From the NCBI GenBank assembly GCA_016648135.1, contig JADDOH010010327.1:21009-85008 (forward strand): a stretch of DNA of 64,000 nt. Direction: 5' to 3'. The position numbers and the translations under genes are program-made. The stretch comes from Agrypnia vestita. Its lineage: Eukaryota; Arthropoda; Insecta; Trichoptera; Phryganeidae. Every line of letters starts with the position of its first letter. Position 1 is the stretch's first letter. Of the stretch, positions 11,285-21,735 are shown in pieces. The notes under the pieces are model-generated. The model was given only the letters and a program-made list of their open reading frames with translations. It was not told the DNA's origin and ran no database searches.

Positions 11285-11900
11285 AGAATACGGATGATTG
11301 TTTGACATATGGTTATTAATTAATTTAACTTCCGTATTTATCGACATCTTTATCTTTCCAGACAATTACAATAGCTATTAAAGTGGTCTAAGTTGGCTAA
11401 AATTGCAGGTAATCTTGCTAATTTAAAATTCGATTTTTGAAAATTTTTAGTGTTGATATTTTTCCTGTTTTCAATTGTAAAAATACTATATAAGTGTCTC
11501 TTGTCACTTAAAAGGTTTATCCTTGCGTAATATTGTTTCGTGAAATATCGAGATTTATGTAAAAAAACTGATCAATTTTCGAACATTTATCAATCAGTGT
11601 CAATTATCAATTTAAGTATGACCTAATCACCTCGTCTAAGGAAGGAGTTCGGTTCTTCTCTGTACACTTGTATACTATGTGCTTAAAGCGAATTAAGCTA
11701 TCTGAAAAAGCCGGTAGTCGAAAAAGATGAGACTGGTTGTGTGCTTAGAATGAAATGATCATATTTATCAATTTCTACATTAGTTTCTAAGTACTTTTAG
11801 GAAATTACTCCGCTGTGTTGTGTGTGCAGTTATGGATATGATTTTGACATAAATAGGTGTACTTTTAGAATGTTTTGATAATTGTGTCTGATGTCTGTAG

Positions 11901-12074
11901 TAGCCAGAGCTAGCAGCATGGATCCCGGCAGCCCTGCCAGTCCCTCCATCAAGCCCCAGCCAGGGTCTGCAGCCGGGAGCGGCGATGAAGAGCTCTACAC
12001 TGATGTGGACATATCCTGTCCTGACATCAAGCAGGAGTGCGCGGAGTACTCCAGCAGGACCAAGCGGGACACAG
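11901..12074 (+). CDS. Unit A N-terminal exon N1
   Basis: The exon opens after TGTCTGTAG with a codon split 1/2, contains the ATG at 11,918 (MDPGSPASPS) and ends ACAG|GTAAAA in phase 1. It encodes an acidic peptide with a Pro/Ser/Gly-rich start and VDISCPDIKQECAEYSS, the signature of the whole family; IKQE fits the SUMO consensus. Homologous exons are at 21,736, 35,684 and 46,114. The intron begins with sequence homologous to the unit C and D introns but is cut after about 140 bases by non-LTR insertions. The finger array lies 6 kb away at 18.5 kb without a clear acceptor. A functional transcript from this unit is doubtful. Confidence 0.6.
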
Positions 12075-12217
12075 GTAAAATATTTAATATCTGTATCTAC
12101 AGATGTGCAAGAGAGAGGGATGTATGGCACTGCGATGAAGGACTTCCGAGTGAAAACACGAAAAACGAGAAGAAAATTAAATTCCCTACTTGCTAAAATC
12201 TGCATTTATTATTTTTT

Positions 12218-12470
12218 TTTAAATATTTATTAAAGACACTATCCGGATAAAAGGTACATGATACTCTAATAATAAAACATTATAAATGAAGACTATTCGC
12301 ATTATCCCAATTACAAGTGTCTTCGGCACGCTCTAGCAACATGTATTTTTGCATTGAAGTGTATTTTACATGTACATTTATGTGTATTGTATATTTAATG
12401 TAATTTAATATTGAATGTAGTGCGATTACTATTTATTTTATTTCATTATAACAATGAATTCATTTTTTAA
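12218..12470 (-). mobile_element. 3' end of a Jockey-like non-LTR element
   Basis: The sequence matches the 3' untranslated end of the element at 48,172-48,757 on the same strand, with the shared words CATTATAAATGAAGACTA, ATTATCCCAATTACAAGTG and GTATATTTAATG. Its A-rich 3' end lies at about 12,218-12,225. The palindrome boundary falls inside this copy. Confidence 0.65.
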
Positions 12471-12869
12471 TACAAATTATTCTTATTCACGACAACTTGA
12501 TGCAAGGTTTTTAAAAAAATAATCACACTGAAAAACTTTCGCATCCAACTTCAAGAAACACATTTTTTTAAAATTTTATTAAAATTTCCTACTTTAAAAG
12601 ATCGTGGCAAGCCTTGTACAGCTCGTCAGCACATTTCTTTTCCATGATCATATAATATAACCATCCTTCATATATATATAAAAGATAATTACATTATATG
12701 ATCATACACAAAAACTTAAAAATAATCTTAGTGATGAGTCTTGGTATACAAAAACTTTAAAAAAAGACTTATGAGGCTTGGTATCCAGTCGTAATGATAG
12801 CAAATATAAACATCAATATGAATCACTGAGAATCAAGAACAAGTAAAAAAGATTTAAGCCAACGAAATG
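12471..12869. other. AT-rich interval, no feature seen
   Basis: Four hundred AT-rich bases without a plausible exon or recognised repeat lie between two non-LTR segments. Two similar direct repeats (AAAAACTTAAAAATAATCTTA / AAAAACTTTAAAAAAAGACTTA types) occur near 12,710-12,770. Confidence 0.5.
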
Positions 12870-13678
12870 ATTTCCAGGGTCAAGTTATTAGGAATTTCCT
12901 TATTTCCCTTTCTCTCCTTGTAGATTGGGTGATATTCTTGACGTGCTCCAGTATTTTATTGAATAGTCGTGTTACTGTGTTCTCTGTTGTTCTTGCTCCG
13001 TAGAAGTTGTAGATTTTTTAACAATGAGTTGCCTGTTTGTGATTTGCCGACTTTTGTGGCTATGATTTACTAGTTCCGTTGCCTCTTATTATTTATTATT
13101 TTTATTATTTTGTAGTGGTGTATTTGTTTAACAGGGAGAACATTGTTCTTTGTTTTTTTACTTTGGGCTCTTATTTCAAGAGGTGCAATTATTTTTAGGA
13201 GTCTTTTTTTGCATATTAGGTATTTTTTCTGTATGTGTTTTGTGGGTTCCTCCCCAAGACAAATTTGGAGTTTTTCGCATACATTTTGCATGTGCATTTC
13301 GAAATTGTAATTTTTATCTATTGTTAATCCGAGATATTTGTATATATTTACTATTTCCAGTTCTTTGCATGAGTAGTTTGTATTATTATTGTGTTTGCAT
13401 TGACATGAATGTGCTTTTATATTAACATTCCGTCTTTTGTTTTGTGGAGATGTTACATATAATATTTTGTTTTTTCTCTGTTTATTATTAAATTATTATC
13501 GTTGCATCATTTAAATGTTAGGTTCAAGTCATATTGTAGTAACTCAATAGTTTCTTATATATCCTGCAAATATATAAACACCTACTTCTAAATGTAACCT
13601 ATTCAGTCTGTTTGTATACAATAAGTATTATTTTGGTCCGATAATAGATCCTTGCGCAATGCCTGTATTTATTGTTTT
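12870..13678 (-). mobile_element. Non-LTR element, segment 3: reverse transcriptase C-terminal half
   Basis: Reading the minus strand gives INTGIAQGSIIGPK followed by a YLLYTN-like block. Further on comes ELEIVNIYKYLGLTIDKN, the YLG motif downstream of the polymerase site, with many stops between. These are hallmarks of a Jockey/CR1-type non-LTR reverse transcriptase. This is the 3' part of an element whose 5' parts lie at 15,060-15,480 and 17,275-18,335. It is degenerate and interrupted by two insertions. Confidence 0.7.
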
Positions 13679-15055
13679 ATCTACGCTTAGTTGGTCTTTT
13701 ATTCCGACGTGAAGTTCTGATGCTCCCACCAGAACTCCTCGTCGCCACCAGTTTTGTTCAGTCGGAGAAGAATGGGACTCACCTTACTTCTACATTTCAA
13801 ACTCAGGGTACTTCCGATGTCGTGTACGCTGCCCTTCAGCTGTCTCTCACTTTAACTTATTTTAAGTTGCAACAGTTCAATGACAAGGGTTTTACAACGA
13901 GACATTATTTAGATGAATGTGAATTTATTCAAATGAATTTTAAACAGAAATTAATAGTGCCACAGAAAGTGTCAATTTTTCATGAAGTATTTTTGGGAAT
14001 TTTGCGCATTGAAATCCTTTTTTTTTTACAATAAATTGAGGTGAAGATTTAATTTACCACGCCTCGACATCAGCGCTAGCGGCCGCGTTATACAAGGATG
14101 GAAAAGACAGTGGAACTAAATACTTTTATACTACTGGCGGTGACGCAGCGCGGGTGTCGAAGCGTGGTAATCACATTCTGCAGATTCAATGAACATCTGG
14201 TCAAAATTTCTATATCAGATTTAAAAACAAAGAAGCTAATAGGCTGTGCGAATGCATTCGCTTGGTGACATCGATTTCAGATAACATGTCAATTTCTGGC
14301 ACAAACACCGCTTCCGCACGTGATTAGCAATGTTCTTTTTTTTTAAAACAGCTCGACCTGATGCACATGTTCTTGTATTTACGGAGTCAGATAACGCGCA
14401 GCTCGCTCCAGGCGTGATGTGAAGTTGATTATTAGAAAGAATTGGAATACCAGGAAAGTCGTGGTCTTCATTTTGCTGGCCTCGCATCTGAAGCAGGATT
14501 GCTCCCTTATGGGTCCAGAGAACAACCCCGCCCCGAGGCTTTGGGCTGCCGATGCAGATGATTACCGGAACATCATCTCTGCAGCTGCCCCCCAGGCGTT
14601 GCAAGGGATGCACCTTTCACTCCACGCTGCGTCACCTGGCCATGGCGCGAAGCGCTCGCGTGGAAAAACCCTCTATTAAGACGAAAGACATTATTAACAA
14701 CCAATCATGTAATTTCACATGTTATCTTTATGTCACTTCAAATTGCGTCTCTCGGAATGAGCTTACCTATTTAACACGAGGGTTCACACGAAGGCTCACA
14801 TCTTGCGTGCCGAAGTGTCAGATTTCGAATGCGCCATTTTGTAATATCGTCCCCGACCGCTCTGAAGCTATCTGCAGCAGACCAAAGACATTATTTTTTT
14901 TCCATAGAGTATTCGCGGTACCTACGCGGTTAGAAATCAATTTGGTGCAGATAGTTGGTGCGGGGATCGATAAATTCATTTCTTTAGATGTTTCGCGAAG
15001 AGGTGTGACGAACAGAGGTTGCTACGTCACATTGTATATTTCCGTTTTTTAGGTA
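13679..15055. mobile_element. Insertion splitting the non-LTR reverse transcriptase
   Basis: About 1.4 kb interrupts the reverse transcriptase between its LLLIDYS segment and its GIAQGSIIGP segment, so it must have arrived later. It is richer in GC in parts (14,050-14,170 and 14,540-14,660). Several medium-length frames overlap on both strands, none of a recognised family. I cannot assign a class or find clean terminal repeats. Confidence 0.45.
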
Positions 15056-15480
15056 GTCTTCCTGCATTTTTTTGTTTGCTTCTGATTCCTTTCTTTTCCA
15101 ATGCTTCAATCAGTTTTTTGTGGTGTAGAGTGTCAAATGCTGTAGTCGATTAGAAGAAGTAGCACATGTTGTTTTTTGTTCAAGGCGTTATTTATTTGAT
15201 TTGATAATTTTGCTAGTAGACTTTCGCAACTTTTCCCTTTTTGGTATTGATATTGACAGTGTGTAACAAAATTGTTTTTTTGTCAATAATTTTGTTGGTA
15301 AGTATGTGTCAATAATTTTGTTGGTTAGTATGTGTCAATATACTTTCAAATATTTTTTTGGTAATTTAGTTAGTTATAAATAGGGCGGACTATGGCTGTT
15401 GAGGGAGTTGGGATAAATCCCATTATGTAGTGAGTTATTAATTAACTTGCAGATTACTGGAGATATAAGGTCTCTGTTCC
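15056..15480 (-). mobile_element. Non-LTR element, segment 2: reverse transcriptase N-terminal half
   Basis: The minus strand reads DLISPVICKLINNSLHNGIY and then QYQYQKGKSCESLLAKLSNQ with HVLLLLIDYS. These are the first blocks of a non-LTR reverse transcriptase (ISPVL..IIN.S...G.FP; Q.GF..GKST..LL; FIDFSKAF). The segment is bounded by unrelated inserts on both sides. Confidence 0.7.
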
Positions 15481-15992
15481 CCACAGGAACTGATAAAATA
15501 TGCGCGGGGCCATCAAGCTTGCTTCCAAAGGCCGAGATTGTAAGTCACAGCCCGCTTCGGAGACAATACAGTGCTAACGCCTCCATGTAGTGCAGAACCT
15601 TTCGCTTTGAATGCGAAATGCCTCGTAGAGGAGCGCCCGTCGTGGTGGTCCAGAACTTCCATGCCAGGAGCACAGGAGATGAAAAAGTCCAATAAATTCA
15701 AAGAAAAGCAGGGGTCAAGCAGGGTGAGAAGTAAAATGCAGAATAAAATGTTCCAGTAGGCGAACTCGGCAGAGGCTCCCACGAGAGAATGGAGGCACTC
15801 GCCCGCCCGGCGTGCTATTTATACAGTCCGGAAAGCTTCCCCCTGACTAGCGCGCCCGACCAATTAGCGCGCGCGGTTTACCGGGCGCCCGGAGCGCAAA
15901 AAAGACGGCCCTCGCGACGATTTGCAAATTAAAATTGAATATTTTAATCGATTACAAATTAAACGCCACCCCCCTGGGGATTTTAACACATC
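15481..15992 (-). mobile_element. LTR-like sequence
   Basis: On the minus strand this segment starts TGTTAAAATCCCC, an LTR-like TGT start at about 15,990. It has a GC-rich upstream part, a TATAAATAG box at about 15,815-15,823 and a transcribed-looking stretch with a frame of 89 codons (MGASAEFAYW...) that is probably fortuitous. It is best read as an LTR or LTR fragment inserted into the non-LTR element. I could not locate a matching second LTR or primer-binding site. Confidence 0.4.
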
Positions 15993-17274
15993 ATCTTTAC
16001 CAATCTATGTCTTGCCCATAGGATGATGTAGTTTACTGGAACCGCAAGAATGAATTTACTGAGTTATTCAATAATATATGCCGATTTACCGCGGCATTTT
16101 CAAGAATTAATTCACATTTAATTCCGTTAAAAATAGTAAACATGATTTTATGAGATTCTAAGTTATACCATTAGATAGACCTCAATCAAGCGCATCCTTC
16201 GGTGATATTTTTAATTATGTCAGATAAATATTAATTGCGTAATAGGCATCCAAATTGGGCCGCAACAAACTAAGTGCGCCCGCGCAATTTCCTATACGCA
16301 AAAACATATCATTCCCATAGATGTTCACATGAGAAACACAATAAAAAATGTTTCAGTTCGCTAGGACGTCTGTAACGTCCGTAATCTGAGTTCAAAAATA
16401 TCGGCTGGCGGCCTACTCAGCCGCCCGGGGCCGTCATAGCGGCGCCGAGTTTTTTCCACTGGCCCGCGTGACTTGTAACAGTCGGCGCGGCCGGCGAGTC
16501 TTTCAGGGCTGCCAAGATATTTACTCTCTCCCATATGATGGCTCACATAAAACATTATTTATTTTAATTTCTACTTTAAAATATCCCATAAAAGGATTCA
16601 TTTGGCACATTTAAAAATACTTATGTATTTTTACTTACTCGCCTCTTCGAGGCAGGACATTTACATTGATTCCATCAAAATAGCGGCCATTCTATAATGG
16701 TCCGCGGCGCTTCGCGCGGTTTTTTAATGATTTTATCCCCATCGCGCGAGCTTTCCTGTATATCAAAACCACGAAACATGAATTTTATTTAATATTACAT
16801 TTACAAATGTCTTATCTAGTTCTTAAATATTTCATTCTTTTAAGTATTTCAAATATTTCATAACATTTCATTTTATAAGACAAAAAAATGTAATTTCTTA
16901 GTGGAATTTCTTCAACGTCCAATCGCAGCCTCTGGGTGTCCATCGCTCGATCGGTCGTCCACGCACTCCGTCGGAGATGCCAAACACATCGCGCCGGTGC
17001 GGCATTCTATCCTCTCATCAGGATCGCAGCGCCGGCTCGCTGCCCGCACCGACTATCCGCACGGAGGCGTGGTGGGATGCGGATGCTTCCCCACTGTCGT
17101 ATGCCCCTGCATGTTTCCATACCTACAGTGTCTGTCCATATAAAGGACGGCGGCCCGAATTAGGGCGAACATTCACGACTTCAGATGGGTCATCATGATC
17201 ATCATCACGTCGTCTTATGATGTTGCCATCATAATTCTACCTGTCCGATATAGTCTCTAATTTGTTTTATGTCT
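15993..17274. repeat. Further inserted repeats with a GC-rich TATA block
   Basis: This is the rest of the insertion between the endonuclease and reverse transcriptase parts of the non-LTR element. A GC-rich block at 16,360-16,530 and another at 16,905-17,200 alternate with AT-rich DNA. The second has CCATATAAAGGACGGCGGCC near 17,138 and looks like a promoter of an LTR or other mobile element. No transposase or polymerase motif is readable. Confidence 0.35.
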
Positions 17275-18335
17275 CTCACCCGTATTGCATCATGTCCGTA
17301 GGTACTCTTTGTTTTCGGTTAATTTATCAGTTAAGCTAGCTATCATTTTTGTTGTTCGTTTTGGTAAATACGAAGATATTTCTTGCGGTTCATCGTTGGT
17401 AAAGTCATTTGTGGTTAGTAATTTTTGATTGCAGGATATTTGAATACTCATTATTGATTTATAAAATGTGTTTACAAATTTATCTGCAATACTTTTATCA
17501 TCACTGTTTTTTACAGAATATTTCATAATTGTGTCATCTATATTTTTCGTTTCTTTCCCAATACATCATTTATTGTTTTCCAAATTGTTTCTTTGTTACT
17601 AAATGATCCGAATTTGTTTGCATAGTATGTTTTTTTGCTTTGTGGATTTCTTTAGCAATTAGGTTCCTGGATTGATTGTAGTCTTTTCTGTGTTTCATAT
17701 TTCTTGGACAGCTTTTCCATTTTCTAAATTATTTGTCTCTCATTTCCATGATTTTTATAATTTCTTTGTTCATATTTGTGAAGATATTTTGTTTGAAGTT
17801 AATTTGGGTGGGAGTGTTCTTCGTGAGTATTTCCCAGTTAACTTTTACTAACTTTTCGATGTTTTATGTTAATTTATATAGCACCAATTTTCAAGGGCGC
17901 TTTCCCGAAAAAATGAGTTTTTAGGCTCTTCTTGAACTCTTCTTCAACCACCAGTGTATTATTTATTACTTTTTTCTCCTTCATGACTTTCCCTCTTGTT
18001 ATTGTAGAAAATGCGGATGCCATTGTTATATAGTAATCTGACATTTTTGTAGTGATGATGGCCGACTTAATTCCCATTTTTTGAAATATTACATGTATAT
18101 GGTCGATACAAGATTTAGTTACCGTTTCCCCAGTGTTTCTTCTCTGGTGTAATTGTTTATGCAATTTATACTGACTAATAATTCCTAGGCAATTATTTAT
18201 TACAGTATCATTTCCGTCTTCTGTGTTTATATTTATATCTCCACAGAATATAATATTTTGTTTTGGTGGTATCTCAGCTTTAATTATTTCTAAATCGTCT
18301 ACAATTTGATTTTTGTTTAGATTAGGTGGTCTGTT
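17275..18335 (-). mobile_element. Non-LTR element, segment 1: endonuclease domain and linker
   Basis: The minus strand encodes DLEIIKAEIPPKQNIIFCGD with INI next to it (the GDxN motif), then RRNTGETVTKSCIDHIHV and SAIITTKMSDYYITM (the SD-x-x-I block) of the apurinic-type endonuclease of Jockey/CR1-like elements. A linker follows with DKFVNTFYKSI and PKRTTKMIASLTDKLTENK. Small frameshifts divide it. Its 5' truncated end abuts the unit A SINE at 18,341, so the element was inserted into the unit A intron. Confidence 0.7.
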
Positions 18336-18340
18336 TTAAA

Positions 18341-18505
18341 AGCGGCCTCAATGCCCAGTGATCAGCTTCTCACACCGAGGGTTCCGGTTTCGATTCCCGG
18401 TGAGGGCACAATACATCTAAAAATTTACTCAAATTGGATGTTTTTGTGATGTATTGATTTCAGTTATTGGACCTTTTGGCCTATTAAAACGTTTTAAAAA
18501 GAAAA
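18341..18505 (+). repeat. tRNA-derived SINE, unit A copy
   Basis: The 5' part is tRNA-like, with a B-box GGTTTCGATTCC preceded by CCGAGGGTTCC and followed by CGGTGAGGGCACAA. The body has GTTATTGGACCTTTTGGCC and ends in TTTTAAAAAGAAAAAG. The same element sits at the same relative place, just 5' of the finger exon, in units B, C and D. It is not a functional tRNA gene because the A-box region and anticodon arm do not fold convincingly. Confidence 0.75.
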
Positions 18506-18509
18506 AGAA

Positions 18510-20226
18510 ATTACACACACCGGAAACAAACCTTTTTCTTGCCCGCACTGTAGTTACACTTTTTCCCAGAAATCAACCTTAAAGATTCACTTGTTTAAAC
18601 ATACTGGTGAGAACTCTTTCTCTTGCCCGCACTGTAGTTACTTTTGTTTCCAGAAATCAACCTTCGAGATTCACTTGTTTAAACATACTGGTGAGAACCC
18701 TTTCTCTTGCCCGCATTGTAGTTACTTTTGTTTCCAGAAATCAACCTTCGAGATTCACTTGTTTAAACATACTGGTGAGAAACCTTTCTCTTGCTCTCAA
18801 TGTTGTTATACTTGTTCCCAGAAATCATACTTAAAGACCCACCTGATTAAACATACTGGGAATAAACCGTTCGCTTGCTCTCAATGTAATTATACTTGTT
18901 CCTATAAATCAAGCTTAAAGACCCACCTGCTTAAACATACTGGGAATAAACGGTTCTCTTGCTCTCAATGTAATTATACTTTTTTCTATAAATCAAGCTT
19001 AAAGACCCACCTGCTTATCCATACTGATAATAAACCCTTCTCTTGCTCTCAATGTAATTATACTTGTTTTCAGAAAACAAACCTGAAGTCCCACCTGCTT
19101 ATACATACTGGGAATAAACGGTTCTCTTGCTCTCAGTGTAATTATACTTGTTCTCATAAATTAAACCTAAAGATCCACCTGCTTAAACATACTGGAAATA
19201 AACCTTTTTCTTGCTCTCAATGTTCTTACACTTGTTCCCTTAAAACAAACTTGAAGTCCCATCTGTTTATACATACTGGTATCAAACCCTTCTTTTGTTC
19301 GCAATGTAATTATACATGTTCCCAGAAAACAAACTTAAAGATCCACCTGCTTAAACATACTGGAAATAAACCTTTTTCTTGCTCTCAGTGTTCTTACACT
19401 TGTTCCCTTAAAACAAACTTGAAGTCCCATCTGTTTATACATACCGGTATCAAACCCTTCTTTTGTTCGCAATGTAATTATACATGTTCCCAGAAAACAA
19501 ACTTAAAGATCCACCTGCTTAAACATACTGGGAATAAACCCTTCTCTTGCTCTCAATGTAATTATATTTGTTCCAAGATAACATAAGATAATTAAAGACC
19601 CACCTGCTTAAACATGCTGGAAATAAACCTTTCTCTTGCTCTCAATGTAATTATACTTGTTCCCATGAATCAAGCTTAAAGACCCACCTGCTTCTTCATA
19701 CTGGGAATAAATCTTTTTCTTGCTCTCAATGTTCTTACACTTGTTCCCTTAAATCAAGCTTGAAGTCCCATCTGTTTATACATACTGTTAATAAACCCTT
19801 CTCTTGTTCACAATGTAATTATACTTGTTCCCAAAAATCACACTTAATGACCCACCTGCTTAAAAATACTGGGAATAAACCGTTCTCTTGCACACAATGT
19901 AATTATACTTGTCTCTGGAAATCAAACTTAAAACCCACCTGCTTATCCATACAGATATTAAACCCTTCTCTTGCTCTCAATGTAATTATACTTGTTCCCA
20001 GAAAACAAACTTAAAGACCCACCAGCTTAAACATACTGGGAATAAACCGTTCTCTTGCTCTCAATGTAATTATACTTGTTCCTTTAAATCAGGCTTAAAG
20101 ACCCACCTGCTTAAACATACTGGGAAAAAACCTTTCTCTTGCTCTCAATGTAATTATACTTCTTCCCAGAAATCAAACTTAAAGACCCACCAGCTTAAAC
20201 ATACTGCGATCTTCTTTTGCTCTTAA
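18510..20226 (+). pseudogene. Unit A C2H2 zinc-finger array (broken)
   Basis: About twenty C2H2 fingers of 28 residues, in the form C-x2-C-x12-H-x3-H, joined by TGxKPF linkers. The first 12 or so run in one frame to a stop at 19,584-19,586. Further fingers continue in other frames to 20,226, so frameshifts occur near 19,575 and 19,930. Relative to units C and D, the sequence passes from the end of the SINE straight into the first linker. The splice acceptor, basic linker and finger 1 have been deleted. Most fingers are CSQCNYTCSQKxxLKxH, with Gln, Ser, Asn/Ser and Thr/Ser at the DNA-reading helix positions. Exact internal duplications (84 bp near 18,612 and 168 bp at 19,191/19,359) show recent unequal exchange. 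Almost certainly not a working gene. Confidence 0.8.
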
Positions 20227-21690
20227 TGTGATTACGGAATTCACATTTGAACGCCCACCAGCTTATTTACACTGAGGCTTATCCTTTATTTTGCTCTCAA
20301 TGTAATTATACAATCCCGTATAAGAAATTTACGGAACAACACGCTTATGTTCAGTGTAGAGAAGCCTTACTACCGCAGGCAGTTCTTGTACCTTTTGTTC
20401 TAGAAAATTATACTTAACCCCTCATTTATCCACACACTGGGGAGACAATACAATATTAAAGCAACACATACTTTTACGTAGGTACTGTTAATAAAACATA
20501 ATCTTCCTTTTTCAATGTCATTATACATGTCCTTTTAAAACAAGTTTACTGTAGTTTTCTGGGATATTCTGCCTTGTTTATTTTATGATTCACACACCAA
20601 CCCATTTCAGCCCAATGGATCAATTACTCATAAGGATGATGTACCCTGCAATGGTTGGCCTGAGAGGTCAAATATGTACGGCAGAATATAATTATAAAAC
20701 TACACTACACATAGACCCACACGCTCACACTGCTGGAGGGAAGCCTTGCTCGTGCTCCCAAAGTAATGACACTCTTACTCAAAACACAACATCAAAGAAA
20801 AACATTTATATGTAATCGGGAGATAGATATCATTCTCATTTATGGTTATTCATCTTCCACCTACTTCAAACCATCTGACTCAATTTAAATACATAAAATG
20901 CAATTTTTATCAAAGCGAGATTATAATGAAAAAACTGTTAAAACATTATATTTTTACATGGGCCCATGGGTTGGTTCCATATAGGACGCTTATAATCAAT
21001 TTAAGGATTAATTTGCTGTCGAAAATTCACAATTTGCAATATTTTTCGCTGACTTCGTTTCTATGATTTTTGTCACTGTCAAAATAAAGCCAGTAATAGC
21101 GCGGTCGCGACTTTATTTATTAGACCCGATATCTGGTATCGTGTGAATATTCTCGTATTCGACCGATTTCCAGATATATTTTATACACTTTTCAATCAGT
21201 TAAACCTATCGGTAAGCCTCGATCAAGAACAGTGCTTCTCGACTTTTGAATATATATTTATTGTACCTAATTTATTCTTTGATATCAAATTCCTCTTAAA
21301 ATATAATTTTCATTTTAAAAATTATTGTCAATTCACAACTCATGCCTATTAATCACTTAGTCACGAAAATATATTTAACTTAATTTTTTGTTTTCATAAT
21401 ATGTTTGTATCTCGATTAATATTTTCTTTTGTAATGATGTGAAATAAAATTTGTGTCCAACAGAAATTGTTTTCATGAAAATTTTCTGCACAATTATATA
21501 CTATGTTTTTAAAGCGAATTAAGCTGTCAACTTTAATAGCCTTTAGTCCCACGAGATGAGACTGGTTGATGAGGTTGGACAATATTCATGAATTTCTACA
21601 TTAGCTACAAAGCACTTTGGGGAGATTACTCGCCCGTGTTGTGTGTGCACTTGTGGATAAGAATTTGATATGAAGAGATATATTTTTTAG
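20227..21690 (+). other. Unit A 3' flank with decayed finger remnants
   Basis: After the array, decayed finger words continue (CSQCNYTIPYKKFTEQHAYV, and a later GGKPCSCSQSNDTLTQN near 20,740) with many stops. From about 20,820 the sequence is the shared 3' flank of the family, with the recurring segments TTCGCTGACTTCGTTTCTATG and TTTGTATCC/GTGTCCAACAG followed by TTTGTTTTCATGAAAA. Copies also follow units B, C and D. The last 200 bases before unit B resemble the upstream region of exon N1 in unit A. No independent gene is seen. Confidence 0.6.
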
Positions 21691-21735
21691 AATGTTTTGA
21701 TTATTGTACCCGATGCAGCTGCTAGTGCTACAAGT

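Larger units (their letters stand above)
8411..12307. repeat. Right arm of the giant palindrome
   Basis: This 3.9 kb arm is the near-perfect inverse of 3,543-7,934, lacking about 490 bases near 11,070-11,083. On the plus strand it carries N2 (10,396-10,707), a non-LTR 3' fragment, N1 (11,901-12,074) and the 3' end of a Jockey-like element. The arm ends within that element at ATTATCC. Beyond this point the element continues normally (CAATTACAAGTG), as in the full copy near 48.2 kb. Confidence 0.95.
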
